The notes: generated by a model from the sequence alone, not told the origin. 24,385 nucleotides of DNA from JBLKSS01 sp047607725 (GCF_047607725.1 NZ_JBLKSS010000074.1:1-24385); one strand, 5' to 3'; positions 14,112-24,191 are shown, counted from the stretch's first letter. Made by a program: numbers and translations.

Positions 14112-17033
14112 ATGTTGAAACTGGTTAACGGGTTATTGGGTTTCGCACTGATTTTTTTGAGCACAGCAGCACCAGGATGGGCGCAAAGCGGATGGCAACC
14201 GGTGAAAGAAGCCATCCACAAGAGCAGTCAAGATCCCCGTCACTATCAGGCTATCCGGCTGGATAACGGCATGACGGTGCTGTTGGTGAGCGATAAGGAC
14301 GCGGTCAAGTCGCTTGCGGTGGTGGCCGTGCCGGTGGGGTCGCTGGAGAATCCGCACAATCAGCTTGGCCTGGCTCACTATCTGGAGCATATAATCCTGA
14401 TGGGGTCGCGCCATTATCCAGAGCCGGAAAATCTTTCTGAATTCTTGAAAAAGCACGGCGGCGATCATAATGCCAGCACCGTGTCCTACAGAACGGCTTT
14501 TTATCTGGAGGTGAAAAACGATGCGCTGCAGCCGGCCATCGATCGGTTGGCGGACGCTATCGCCGCACCGCGGCTGGATCCGGTTTACGCCGATAAAGAG
14601 CGCCATGCGGTGGATGCCGAGCTCCGAATGGCGCGCGCCAACGACGGCCTGCGCATGGCGCAGATCCGGTCTGAGACCATGAATCCGGCTCACCCGGGTT
14701 CGCGCTTTTCTGGCGGCAATCTTGACACCTTGAGCGATAAGCCCGACAGCAAATTGCACGATGCGCTGCAGCATTTCTACAAACGTTATTATTCGGCCAA
14801 CTTGATGGTAGCGGTCATTTACAGCAATCAACCGCTGCCCGACATGGCGAAGCTGGCGGCCGCCACCTTTGGCCGCATCGCCAACCACCGGGCGTCGGTG
14901 CCCCCCATCACCGTACCGGCGGTCACCGCCGCGCAAACCGGTATCGTTATCCATTACCAGCCGGTCCAGCCACGAAAGATGCTGCGCATCGAGTTTCCCA
15001 TCGCCAACAACAGCGCCGCGTTTCGCAGCAAAACCGATACCTACATCAGCTATCTCATCGGCAACCGCAGCCCGGGAACCCTGGCGGACTGGCTGCAAAA
15101 AGAGGGGTTGGCGGACGCTATCGACGCCGGCGCCGATCCAATGGTTAATCGCAACGGCGGGGTTTTCGCCATTGCCGCCTCCCTTTCCGACAAAGGGTAT
15201 GCGCAGCGCGACCGGGTGGTGGCGGCCATTTTTGCCTATCTGTCGCTGCTGCGGCATCAGAGGATTCAGCGTCACTATTTCGACGAGATAGCCCATGTGC
15301 TGGACCAGGATTTCCGTTTCCCGGTGATGACCCGCAATATGGACTATATCGAATGGCTGGTGGATTCCATGCTGCGGGTGCCGGTGCAACATGTGCTGGA
15401 TGCTTCTTATCTGGCCGACCGCTACGATCCGGCCGCCATCGGCGCGCGCCTCGACGTCATGAAGCCGCAGCATGCCCGCGTCTGGTTCATCAGCCCGGAC
15501 GCGCCGCACGATAAGACCGCCTACTTTGTCGATGCCCCCTATCAGGTGAGTAAACTGACGCCGGTGCAAATCGCCCGCTGGCGACACCTGGAGCGGGCGA
15601 TCACACTCTCGCTGCCGGCGCTTAATCCTTATATCGCCAACGATTTCAGCCTGATCCGTAGCGCGAGTCATCCCGAGCACCCTGAAACCCTGATCGACGA
15701 GCCGAGGCTACGGCTGCACTATATGCCGAGCAGCGCGTTCGCCGACGAACCGCGCGCGGATATCACGTTGAATTTCCGCAATGCCGCTGCCATGGGCAGC
15801 GCGCGCAATCAGGTGCTGTATTCGTTAAACGACTATCTTTCCAATCTCGAACTGGCGGAGCTGAGCAATCAGGCCTATGTGGGCGGCATTAGCTTTTCCT
15901 CCTACGTCAACGACGGTCTGACCATCAAGGCCAGCGGCTACACCCAGCGTTTGGTGCCGCTAGTGAATGCGCTGCTGGACCGCTATCTGGCGATAGCCCC
16001 GACGGCGCAGCAGCTGCAGCAGGCCAAGACTTGGTATCGCCAGCAGCTGGACGGTACGGATAAAAGCAAAGCCTACTCCCAGGCGATCATTCCGGCCAAG
16101 GTTCTCTCCGACATTCCCTATGTCGAGCACGACGCGCGACGGGCGCTTATCGACGGCATTACGCTTCAAGAGGTGATGGATTATCGCGCGACGCTTATCA
16201 AACCCAACGCCCTGGACGTGCTGGTGGTTGGTAATCTGACCCCCGAGCGGGCGGAAACGCTGGTGCGTGGGCTTAAAGAACGCCTGGGGCTGACCGGCAC
16301 CGACTGGCGGCGCGCCGATAAGGCCACCGTTGACGCGCCGCTGCGGGCGGTCATCCAGAAGCGGCTCGACAGTACCGATTCCGCCCTGGCGGCGGTCTAT
16401 GTTCCCCTCGGTTATGACCGTATCGAGGGGATGGCCTGCAGTTATCTGCTGTTGCAGATTGTCGAATCCTGGTTTTACAAGCAATTGCGTACCCAGGAGC
16501 AGCTGGGCTATGCCGTGTTTATGCTGCCTGTTTTCGTCGGCGATCGGGCCGGCGTCGGGTTTGTGCTGCAAAGCGGTCGCTATCAGCCGGCATATCTGTA
16601 CCAGCGCTATCTGGCGTTTTTCACCCAGGCCGGCCAGCGGCTGAATACGCTGGACCCGACGGATTTCGAGCAATACAAGCAAGGCGTGATAGCCCAGCTG
16701 CAGCAGAAGCCCCAGACGCTGGGCGAAGAGGTGGATCTCTATACCGGCGATCTGGACCGCGATAATATGCGCTTTGATACGCGCGCTCGTCTGATTGCCC
16801 GTTTGCGGACGCTGACCCAGTCGCAGCTGAGCGACTATTACCAGCGGGCGGTTATCAAGCAGCAGGGGCTGACCCTGCTGTCGCAAATTTCCGGCGTCGG
16901 CGCGGGTAGTGATCCCGCCGATTACGCTCACCCCACCGGCTGGACTCTGTTTTCCGATGCGTCAGCGCTGCAACAGGCGCTGACGGTGCAACCAAAGGAA
17001 ACCGATCGCGTTGATGACCGCCGAGAGCCTTAA
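14112..17033 (+). CDS. ptrA: PtrA, protease III (pitrilysin, periplasmic zinc protease)
   Basis: This 973-residue M16 metalloprotease is close to the E. coli length (962 aa). It has a signal peptide with likely cleavage after PGWA (residue 24). The inverted zinc motif HYLEH gives His89, Glu92 and His93, and the third ligand is Glu170 in HAVDAELRMARANDG. The sequences SHNAST/DHNAST-like HGGDHNAST, TDTYISYLIGNRSPGTLADWLQKEGL and LRTQEQLGYAVF are conserved. The family degrades short peptides in the periplasm. ATG 14112 has GGAGAGAGG directly upstream. The 3' end overlaps recB by 20 bp, which suggests coupling in a ptrA-recB-recD operon. It looks intact. Confidence 0.95.
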   Translation: MLKLVNGLLGFALIFLSTAAPGWAQSGWQPVKEAIHKSSQDPRHYQAIRLDNGMTVLLVSDKDAVKSLAVVAVPVGSLENPHNQLGLAHYLEHIILMGSRHYPEPENLSEFLKKHGGDHNASTVSYRTAFYLEVKNDALQPAIDRLADAIAAPRLDPVYADKERHAVDAELRMARANDGLRMAQIRSETMNPAHPGSRFSGGNLDTLSDKPDSKLHDALQHFYKRYYSANLMVAVIYSNQPLPDMAKLAAATFGRIANHRASVPPITVPAVTAAQTGIVIHYQPVQPRKMLRIEFPIANNSAAFRSKTDTYISYLIGNRSPGTLADWLQKEGLADAIDAGADPMVNRNGGVFAIAASLSDKGYAQRDRVVAAIFAYLSLLRHQRIQRHYFDEIAHVLDQDFRFPVMTRNMDYIEWLVDSMLRVPVQHVLDASYLADRYDPAAIGARLDVMKPQHARVWFISPDAPHDKTAYFVDAPYQVSKLTPVQIARWRHLERAITLSLPALNPYIANDFSLIRSASHPEHPETLIDEPRLRLHYMPSSAFADEPRADITLNFRNAAAMGSARNQVLYSLNDYLSNLELAELSNQAYVGGISFSSYVNDGLTIKASGYTQRLVPLVNALLDRYLAIAPTAQQLQQAKTWYRQQLDGTDKSKAYSQAIIPAKVLSDIPYVEHDARRALIDGITLQEVMDYRATLIKPNALDVLVVGNLTPERAETLVRGLKERLGLTGTDWRRADKATVDAPLRAVIQKRLDSTDSALAAVYVPLGYDRIEGMACSYLLLQIVESWFYKQLRTQEQLGYAVFMLPVFVGDRAGVGFVLQSGRYQPAYLYQRYLAFFTQAGQRLNTLDPTDFEQYKQGVIAQLQQKPQTLGEEVDLYTGDLDRDNMRFDTRARLIARLRTLTQSQLSDYYQRAVIKQQGLTLLSQISGVGAGSDPADYAHPTGWTLFSDASALQQALTVQPKETDRVDDRREP

Positions 17034-20000
17034 CCCCCTCACGTTGCCGCTGCAGGGTGCTCGTCTTATCGAAGCGTCGGCGGGAACGGGAAAAACCTAT
17101 ACCCTGGCGGCGCTTTACCTGCGGCTGCTGCTTGGGCTGGGCGGCGAGTCGGCGTATCCGCGGCCCTTGAGCGTGGAAGAAATATTGGTGGTGACCTTTA
17201 CCGAGGCCGTCACCGAAGAGCTGCGCGGTCGTATCCGCGACAATATACATCGGCTGCGGCTGGCCTGCGAGCGGGGTAAGAGCGAGGATCCGCTACTGGC
17301 GGCGCTGTTGACGCAGCTCGGCGATCTGCGGCTGGCCGCATTGCATCTCCTGGCGGCGGAGCGGCAGATGGACGAGGCGGCGATTTATACCATCCATGGC
17401 TTCTGCCAGCGCATGCTGAATCACAATACTGTCGAGTCCGGCATGTTATTTCAGCAAACCTTGCTGGAGGATGAATCGTTCTTGCGCCAGCAGGTGAGCG
17501 CTGACTTTTGGCGCCGCCATTGCTATCCGTTGCCGCTGGACGTTGCACGTATGGTGCAGCAGCACTGGGAGGGGCCGGAAAATCTGCTGGCGGAACTGCT
17601 GCCTTATCTCCAGGGCGAGCCGCCGGTGGTGCGTGATCCGCCCGATATCACCGAGTCTATCCTGGCGCGGCATGGGCGCATCATTGCCGGCATTGAAGAC
17701 CTCAAGCGACAATGGCGCGCGGCGTCAGCGACGCTCAGGACGATGCTCGACGGTCATAAACTCGACCGTCGGGTGTATAGCAGCAAGAATCTGCCGACCT
17801 GGCTTGCGAAAGTCGACCGCTGGGCGAGTGAGCCCACCGTGGATTATCAGGTGCCGGATGAATTGGCGCGGTTCAAAAGCTCGGTGCTGGCGGAAAAAAT
17901 CACCGCCGGCGAGCCGCCTCGGCATGAACTGTTTGCCGCGGTGGAGGCCTTTTATCAGCAGGAGCTCTCGCTGCGCGAGCTTATTTTCGTCATGGCGCTG
18001 GCGGAAATGCGTCAGGCGCTGGAGCAGGAAAAAAGGCGGCGCGCGGAGATGGGCTTCGACGATTTGCTGAGTCGCCTGGACCGGGCGCTGGCCGGCGATG
18101 GCGGTGAGGCCCTGGCCGAGTCGGTGCGCACGCGCTATCCGGTGGTGATGATCGATGAGTTTCAGGATACCGACCCGCAGCAGTACCGTATTTTTCGCCG
18201 GATTTACGGCGATCAGCCCGGCTGTGGCCTGCTGTTGATAGGCGACCCGAAACAGGCTATCTATGCGTTTCGCGGCGCGGATATTTTCACCTATATGCGC
18301 GCCCGCAGTGAAGTGGATGCTCACTATACCCTTGATACCAACTGGCGTTCCGCGCCGGGGATGATTAATGCGGTAAATCAACTGTTCCAAAGCTTGCCGG
18401 TGCCGTTTATTTTCAGCGATATTCCCTTTTTGCCGGTGGAGTTCGCCGCGGGCAATGCCGGTCTGCGGCTGGTGGTGCGGCACCAACCTCAGCCGGCGCT
18501 GCGCGTCTGGCTACAGCCGGGCGCCGGCGTAGGCGTAAACGAGTACCAACAATGCATGGCGCGCCAGTGTGCAGCCACCATTAGCGACTGGCTTTACGCC
18601 GCGCGTAAAGGCGAAGCCTGGCTTGAAGGGCGCCGGGGCCGTCAGCCGCTGCAGGCGTCGGATATCACGGTACTGGTGCGCAACCGCAATGAGGCGGCGC
18701 TGGTGCGCGACGCGCTGGCGGCGCTGATGATCCCGGCGGTGTATCTCTCCAACCGGGACAGCGTCTTCGAGACGCCCGAGGCGCGCGAACTGCAATGGAT
18801 CCTGCAGGCGGTGTTGACGCCGGAGAAGGATATCGCGCTGCGCCGCGCGCTGGCCACCGGGTTGCTGGGCTTTGATGCCGCCACCATTGATGCGCTGAAT
18901 AACGATGAGCGCCGCTGGGAGCAGCGGGTTGAAGAGTTTGCCGACTATCGCCAGAGCTGGCAAAAAAACGGCGTACTGCCGATGCTGCGTCAAATGATGA
19001 TAAACCATCGCATCGCGGAAAGCCTGTTAGCAAGCCAGGGGGGCGAACGCCGGCTGACCGACGTACTGCATCTGGGAGAACTGCTGCAGGAAGCCTCGAC
19101 GCAACTTGAGAACGAATTTGCGCTGGTCCGTTGGCTGGCGCTACAGGTGGAATCCCCTAATCCACAGGCGACTAATCAGCAATTGCGGCTGGAAAGCGAT
19201 CGTCATCTGGTGCAAATCATTACGGTGCATAAATCCAAAGGTCTGGAGTTCCCGCTGGTGTTCCTACCGTTCGCGNCCGATTTTCGCGTGCAAAAACGGC
19301 CGCTGTTTCACGATCGCCAGGCGTACGGGGCCTGGCTGGATCTCAGCGCGGCGCAAGAGAGTTTACGTCTGGCGGAGGAGGAACGGCTGGCGGAAGATTT
19401 GCGTCTGTTTTACGTGGCGCTAACGCGCTCTATCTACCATTGCAGTCTCGGCATCGCGCCGTTGTATCGCGGTAGCCGCAAAAAAACCGGCGCCAGCGAT
19501 CTGCATTTGAGCGCGCCCGGCTACCTGATTCAGCAGGGGCAGGATGGCGATACAGATGACCTGCGCGATCGGCTGGCGGCGCTGGTGGCGCGCGCCGGCG
19601 GCGATATTGCCCTGTGCGAGGCGCTGGCCGCACCGGCACAACCGCTTACGCCCGCCCCCGAACCTGCCCCCGTGCTGAGCGCCCGCCGCTGGCCCGCGCC
19701 GCCGCGCGATCCCTGGCGGGTCACCAGCTATTCCGGTCTGCAACGGCACGGCAGCTCGGTGATGATGGAACTGCAGCCGCGGCTGGACGTGGATGCCGTG
19801 GGGGAGGGCGGGCAGCAGGAAAGGTTACAATTGACGCCGCATACCTTTCCGCGCGGCGCATCGCCGGGGACGTTTTTGCACGGCATGTTTGAAACGCTGG
19901 ATTTCAACCGGCCGTTGGACCCGCAGTGCCTGAGCGAACAACTGGCGCAGCAGGGCATCGATGCCGTTTGGCTGCCGGTGATAACGCACTGGATGGAAAG

Positions 20001-20568
20001 CATTATCGCTATGCCGCTGGATGGCGGGGCGCTTTCTCTCGCGCATCTGGCGCCCGACAGCCGCCATGCTGAATTGCCGTTTTATCTGCCTATCGACGCG
20101 GTGGTGCAGGTGCGCGATCTGGACCTGCTCTGCAAGCGCTACGATCCGCTTTCGGCACGCTGCCCACCGCTAGATTTTCCGCAGGTCAGGGGGATGCTGA
20201 AAGGGTTTATCGACCTGGTTTTCCGCTGGCAAGGCCGTTATTACCTGCTGGACTATAAATCCAACTGGCTGGGAGAGGAGAGTGCCGCCTACACCCTGCC
20301 GGCGATGGAACAGGCGATGATCGCCCATCGCTATGAGTTGCAGTACCAGCTTTATACGCTGGCGCTGCATCGCTTTTTGCGCCACCGCCTAGTGGATTAT
20401 GATTACCAGCGCGATTTCGGCGGGGTATATTATCTGTTTCTGCGTGGCATCGACGCGGCGCAGCCGGGAAATGGCGTTTTTCATTGCCGGCCGGACATTG
20501 CCTTAATCGACGGACTAGACCTTTTATTCACCGGCGAAATGCGGCCGGCGACGGCGCAAAGCGGCTAA
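17014..20568 (+). CDS. recB: RecB, exonuclease V beta subunit (helicase-nuclease)
   Basis: This 1184-residue subunit of RecBCD combines a 3'-5' SF1A helicase with the nuclease. The helicase shows Walker A ASAGTGKT (residues 21-28), TFTEA, TIHGFCQRML, the DEFQDTDPQQYRIF motif II, GDPKQAIYAFRGADIF and VHKSKGLEFPLVFLP. The nuclease domain has ASPGTFLH with the metal His, then GFIDLVFRWQGRYYLLDYKSNWLG with the catalytic Asp and Lys. The start is ATG 17014, matching E. coli (here MTAESLNPLTLPLQG). One base, 19276, is N and leaves a single residue undetermined just after motif V (LPFA-X-DFRV). No stop or frameshift is seen. It lies 16 bp before recD. Confidence 0.95.
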   Translation: MTAESLNPLTLPLQGARLIEASAGTGKTYTLAALYLRLLLGLGGESAYPRPLSVEEILVVTFTEAVTEELRGRIRDNIHRLRLACERGKSEDPLLAALLTQLGDLRLAALHLLAAERQMDEAAIYTIHGFCQRMLNHNTVESGMLFQQTLLEDESFLRQQVSADFWRRHCYPLPLDVARMVQQHWEGPENLLAELLPYLQGEPPVVRDPPDITESILARHGRIIAGIEDLKRQWRAASATLRTMLDGHKLDRRVYSSKNLPTWLAKVDRWASEPTVDYQVPDELARFKSSVLAEKITAGEPPRHELFAAVEAFYQQELSLRELIFVMALAEMRQALEQEKRRRAEMGFDDLLSRLDRALAGDGGEALAESVRTRYPVVMIDEFQDTDPQQYRIFRRIYGDQPGCGLLLIGDPKQAIYAFRGADIFTYMRARSEVDAHYTLDTNWRSAPGMINAVNQLFQSLPVPFIFSDIPFLPVEFAAGNAGLRLVVRHQPQPALRVWLQPGAGVGVNEYQQCMARQCAATISDWLYAARKGEAWLEGRRGRQPLQASDITVLVRNRNEAALVRDALAALMIPAVYLSNRDSVFETPEARELQWILQAVLTPEKDIALRRALATGLLGFDAATIDALNNDERRWEQRVEEFADYRQSWQKNGVLPMLRQMMINHRIAESLLASQGGERRLTDVLHLGELLQEASTQLENEFALVRWLALQVESPNPQATNQQLRLESDRHLVQIITVHKSKGLEFPLVFLPFAXDFRVQKRPLFHDRQAYGAWLDLSAAQESLRLAEEERLAEDLRLFYVALTRSIYHCSLGIAPLYRGSRKKTGASDLHLSAPGYLIQQGQDGDTDDLRDRLAALVARAGGDIALCEALAAPAQPLTPAPEPAPVLSARRWPAPPRDPWRVTSYSGLQRHGSSVMMELQPRLDVDAVGEGGQQERLQLTPHTFPRGASPGTFLHGMFETLDFNRPLDPQCLSEQLAQQGIDAVWLPVITHWMESIIAMPLDGGALSLAHLAPDSRHAELPFYLPIDAVVQVRDLDLLCKRYDPLSARCPPLDFPQVRGMLKGFIDLVFRWQGRYYLLDYKSNWLGEESAAYTLPAMEQAMIAHRYELQYQLYTLALHRFLRHRLVDYDYQRDFGGVYYLFLRGIDAAQPGNGVFHCRPDIALIDGLDLLFTGEMRPATAQSG

Positions 20569-20584
20569 CGCAGGGGACTTATAG

Positions 20585-22463
20585 ATGGAAGACATTCTTG
20601 CCGAAGCGCAACGGTTGCGTTTGTTCCGGCCGCTGGACGTCCAATTCGCCCGTATGCTGGCCACGCCCGCCACGCCCGCGCTGATGTTGGCCAGCGCCTG
20701 CCTCAGCGCCGATGCCGGCGCCGGCCATGTTTGCCTGCCGCTGGCGCTATTAACGCCGGCGCGGCTGTTTGACGGCCGTATGCCGCCGCTGGCGCAGCAG
20801 GCGTGGCTGCGGGCCGGTAGCCCCTCTCTTGACGAATGGCAGCAGCACCTGCTGGCGTCCAACGCGGTGAGCGACGGTTCGCGTCCAACCCCGCTGGTGC
20901 TGGACAGCCAGCGCCTGTATTTACAGCGTATGTGGCGGCATGAATGCGTGGTGGCACAGTTCTTTAACCGGCCGCGGCCGCCGGTGGCCGGCGACGAAAC
21001 CAACATCGCCGCGGTGCTGGCGCGCTACTTTCCCGGCGACGGCGCGGTAATCGACTGGCAAAAAATCGCCGCGGCGGTCGCGATAACGCACCCGGTGGCG
21101 CTGATATCGGGCGGGCCGGGCACCGGCAAGACCTTCACGGTGGCGAAGCTCCTGGCGGCCTTGCTGCAGTTGAGCGACGGCGGCCATGCGCGCATGTTGA
21201 TGGCGGCCCCCACCGGTAAAGCGGCGGCGCGCCTGAGCGAATCCCTTGGCCTGGCCTTACAGCGTCTGGGGCTGGATGAAGAGCAGAAACAGCGGCTGCC
21301 GCGCGAGGCGATAACGCTGCACCGCTTGCTCGGGGCGCAGCCCAATAGCCAGCAGATGCGCTATCACCGTGGAAACCCGCTGCATGTGGATATTCTCATC
21401 ATTGATGAAGCGTCAATGGTTGATTTGCCGATGATGGCCTATGTGATTGCGGCGTTGCCGCCGCAAGCGCGGGTGATCTTCCTGGGTGATCGTTGCCAGC
21501 TATCCTCGGTGGCGGCGGGAGCGGTGCTGGGCGATATCTGCCAGTTCGCCGAGGCCGGCTACAGCCCCGCGCGCCGTGCGGAGCTGGCGCGGCTGACGGG
21601 CTTTACGCTGCCGGCGGGTGCGGGCGGCGGCGGTTATGGTGTCGCCGATAGTTTATGTCTGCTGCGTAAAAGCTACCGCTTCGATGAAGGATCCGGCATT
21701 GGCCGGCTGGCAAATGCTATTAACGCAGGCGACGTCAAGGACGCGCTGGCGCTGCTTAACGCCGGCACGACGGTGGATGTCGTCTACACGCCGCTGCGTG
21801 AGGCGGCAGACTATCAGCGTATGCTGGACGACTGCGTTGACGGCTATCGGGACTATTTAGAGCGGGTGCGCAACCATGATGCGCCGGCGGCAATTTTAGA
21901 CGCCTTCAACCGCTTCCGCCTGCTGTGTGTGCTGCGGGAAGGGCCTTTTGGGGTTGCCGGTCTGAACGACCGTATTGAGCTGGCCTTGAGCCGGGCGGGG
22001 CTGCTGGCCCTCGGCAATGCAGGGTGCGGCTACGCGGGGCGGCCGGTGATGATCGTACGCAATGCGCCGTCGCTGGGGCTGTATAACGGCGATATCGGGA
22101 TCTTGCTCTGGGATGGCGAACAGACGCTGCGCGTGCATTTCTCCCTGCCGGACGGCGGTGTCAAAGCGGTGCCGCTAAGCCGGTTGCCGGAGCATGAGAC
22201 GGCATTCGCGATGACGGTGCATAAATCCCAGGGGTCGGAATTCCACCATACCGCGCTGGCGTTACCCAATCAGATCTTGCCGGTATTAACGCGGGAATTG
22301 CTGTATACCGCGGTCACGCGCGCGCGGTTATCCCTGTACGCTGTACGCGACCGACGAGGTATTGCAACACGCCATTGCAACCAAAACCCAGCGGCGCAGC
22401 GGCCTTATCGAGCGGCTGGCCGGCGGCCAGGCCGCACCGCCGCAGCCATCCGCGGATCGCTGA
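20585..22463 (+). pseudogene. recD: recD, exonuclease V alpha subunit, C-terminal frameshift
   Basis: RecD is the 5'-3' SF1B helicase of RecBCD and controls Chi-dependent nuclease switching. The body is intact: GGPGTGKT Walker A (residues 176-183), IIDEASMVDLPMM, FLGDRCQLSSVAAGAVLGDI, LLRKSYRF, the PEHETAFAMTVHKSQGSEF block and motif VI YTAVTRAR. At 22334-22347 the 7-mer CTGTACG is tandemly duplicated. Removing one copy restores LYATDEVLQHAIATKTQRRSGLIERL and a stop at 22461-22463 (623 aa; E. coli 608). As written the frame instead runs to 22672 and adds about 110 unrelated residues that overlap the argA 3' end. All helicase motifs precede the break, so partial function is possible. Confidence 0.88.
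22334..22347 (+). repeat. 7-bp tandem duplication in recD
   Basis: CTGTACG occurs twice head to tail (22334-22340 and 22341-22347). It changes the reading frame right after TRARLSLY. The expected family residues (ATDE...QRRSGL) resume in the other frame immediately after the second copy. Confidence 0.85.
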
Positions 22464-22526
22464 CGCGTGCGGCCATGATTCCCGCTTGGCCCGCGACCTT
22501 TCCAGCCGGTCCCACTGTATTAGGCT

Positions 22527-22660
22527 CAATGGCCGTCCCGCGTGCTGGCGCGGTAGGATTGCCTCACCGCGCAATGGCCGTCCTGTGCCTCTGCAGGTCC
22601 GATCGCATCATCGTTCAACGGCCGTCCTGCGTCTCAAGTTCGGCCACCAGAATTTTAGAT
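22527..22660. repeat. 44-45-bp imperfect tandem repeat at the recD-argA junction
   Basis: CAAYGGCCGTCCYG recurs at 22527, 22572 and 22616, spacings of 45 and 44 bp. The inter-anchor parts also match moderately (GGTAGGATTGCCTCA against GGTCCGATCGCATCA). The last copy contains the argA stop codon and final residues, so the repeat seems to have grown outward from the argA 3' end. Confidence 0.6.
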
Positions 22661-23957
22661 CGGCGCTGGTAGTTATACAGCGCCTTTTTCTGGTTCGGCA
22701 GTATATCCACTTCCGCAGGGGTGAAGCAGCGTTCTTGAAACCAGTGAATACTGCGGGTAGTGAGCACAAACAGTTTCTTCAGCCCCATTCGACGCGCCTG
22801 CTGCGCGATGCGCGTCAACAGCATCTCGCCGCGTGACGAACTGCGATAATCGGGATGCACCGCCACGCAGGCCATTTCGCCTATCTGCTCATCGGGAAAG
22901 GGATAAAGCGCCGCGCAGGCAATGGTCATATTGTCCCGTTCGATAATGGTAAATTTGTCGATTTCCATCTCCAACTGCTCGCGGGAGCGGCGCACCAGGA
23001 TCCCCTGCTGCTCCAGCGGGCGAATGAGCGCCAGAATGCCGCCGATATCGTTGATGGTGGCCCGCCGCACCTGCGCGGCGCTTTCCATCACAATTTGCGT
23101 GCCGATACCGTCGCGGGAAAAGAGCTCTTGCACCAGGGCGCCATCTTCTTGATAGCTGATAAGATGGCAGCGCCGCACGCCGCTGCGGCAGGCTTTTACC
23201 GCCCCGCGCAGAAAGCGCACGGTGCCGGAATGGTAATCACCGCGCGCCTCCAACTGCTCGATGCGCCGCTGGGCGTCGTTGGGGTACAGTTCGGAAATGA
23301 TATCGTCGTCTTCGCCAATTACACCTTGCGACGAGCAAAAGCCGATAATCTTCTCCGCTTTCAGCTTGATAGCCAGCTGCGTCGCCACCTCTTCGGAGGT
23401 GAGATTAAAACTTTCGCCGGTGACCGAGACCGCCACCGGGCCGAGGAGGACGATGGCGCCGCCATCCAACTGGCGGTGAATCGCCTCATCATCGATACGG
23501 CGGATGCGCCCGCTGTGGCAATAGTCCACGCCATCATCCACGCCCAAGGGCTGGGCAATGATAAAATTGCCGCTTACCACATTGATGTGCGCGCCCTGCA
23601 GCGGCGTATTATTCAAACTCATCGACAGCCGGGCGGTGATATCCAGCTGTAGCTGGCCGGCGGCCTGCTTCACCCGTTCGAGGGTGGGCGCGTCGGTGAC
23701 GCGGGTATGTTTGTGGTAAATCGGCTCAAGATGATGTACCGCCAGATTGGCGTCGATTTGCGGCCGGGCGCCGTACACCAGCACCAGGCGGATACCCAGG
23801 CTGTGCAACAGGCCGATGTCATTAACAATACTGCGAAATTTTCATGCTCGATGGCTTCGCCGCCCAGCATAACGACAAAGGTTTTGCCACGGTGTGCATT
23901 GATATAAGGAACCGTATGGCGAAAACCCTGAACCAATTCTGTACTGCGTTCCTTCAC
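22615..23957 (-). pseudogene. argA: argA, N-acetylglutamate synthase, single frameshift
   Basis: ArgA makes N-acetylglutamate, the first step of arginine synthesis. The GTG start at 23957 (GAGGG 5-6 bp upstream) gives MKERSTELVQGFRHTVPYINAHRGKTFVVMLGGEAIEHENFA. A 1-base deletion at about 23831-23834 then shifts the frame. The true continuation SIVNDIGLLHSLGIRLVLVYGARPQIDANL lies in the other frame and is open to the stop at 22615. The kinase-like domain (LSMSLNNTPLQGAHINVVSGNF) and the acetyltransferase domain (ACVAVHPDYRSSSRGEMLL, TTRSIHWFQERCF) are unspoiled. Correcting one base gives 447 aa (E. coli 443). This is either a recent null or a sequence error; an internal TTG restart at 23808 would lack the glycine-rich N-terminus. 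Confidence 0.9.
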
Positions 23958-23968
23958 GGCCTACCCTC

Positions 23969-24007
23969 TGTGAATGATTATTCTGATTTTGTGTATTTTT
24001 AGTCTTT
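23969..24007. promoter_or_regulatory. Tandem ARG boxes (ArgR operator) of argA
   Basis: Two 18-bp ARG-box-like sites are separated by 3 bp, the canonical arrangement for hexameric ArgR. Box 1 (23969-23986) reads TGTGAATGATTATTCTGA. Box 2 (23990-24007) reads TGTGTATTTTTAGTCTTT. Against WNTGAATWWWWATTCANW they have about two and three mismatches. They lie 12-50 bp upstream of the argA start codon and cover the proposed -10. Arginine-dependent repression of argA is well established in E. coli. Confidence 0.72.
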
Positions 24008-24024
24008 TAATCCCCGCTTGGCAA
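23996..24024 (-). promoter_or_regulatory. Putative argA promoter
   Basis: On the minus strand, TTGCCA (24019-24024) and TAAAAA (23996-24001) are spaced by 17 bp. The -10 lies inside ARG box 2, which would explain repression by occlusion. The -10 match is only four of six. Confidence 0.45.
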
Positions 24025-24191
24025 GTCCCAATTTAAAGTAGGCCACTTTGTAAAGATGCGCAAAGTCCGCTCTGCACCGCCCATGTACGGCCTTTTCGGG
24101 ATGACAGCGGCCGGCGGTTTGGTTAAAGTTTTCGCCGTTAACGATAAACGATTGGTTTTTCAGATAATGCACATTTTATTACCGGGGCGTT

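Noticed and set aside
14133..15680. 515-codon antisense ORF inside ptrA, and similar long antisense frames in recB, recC and argA
   Set aside because: GC-rich codon usage of the real genes leaves the opposite strand open. They have no homology, no ribosome sites and full overlap with conserved genes.
22464..22672. Extra C-terminal domain of RecD
   Set aside because: The added residues result from the frameshift, read through repeats and antisense argA, and have no plausible fold or homology.
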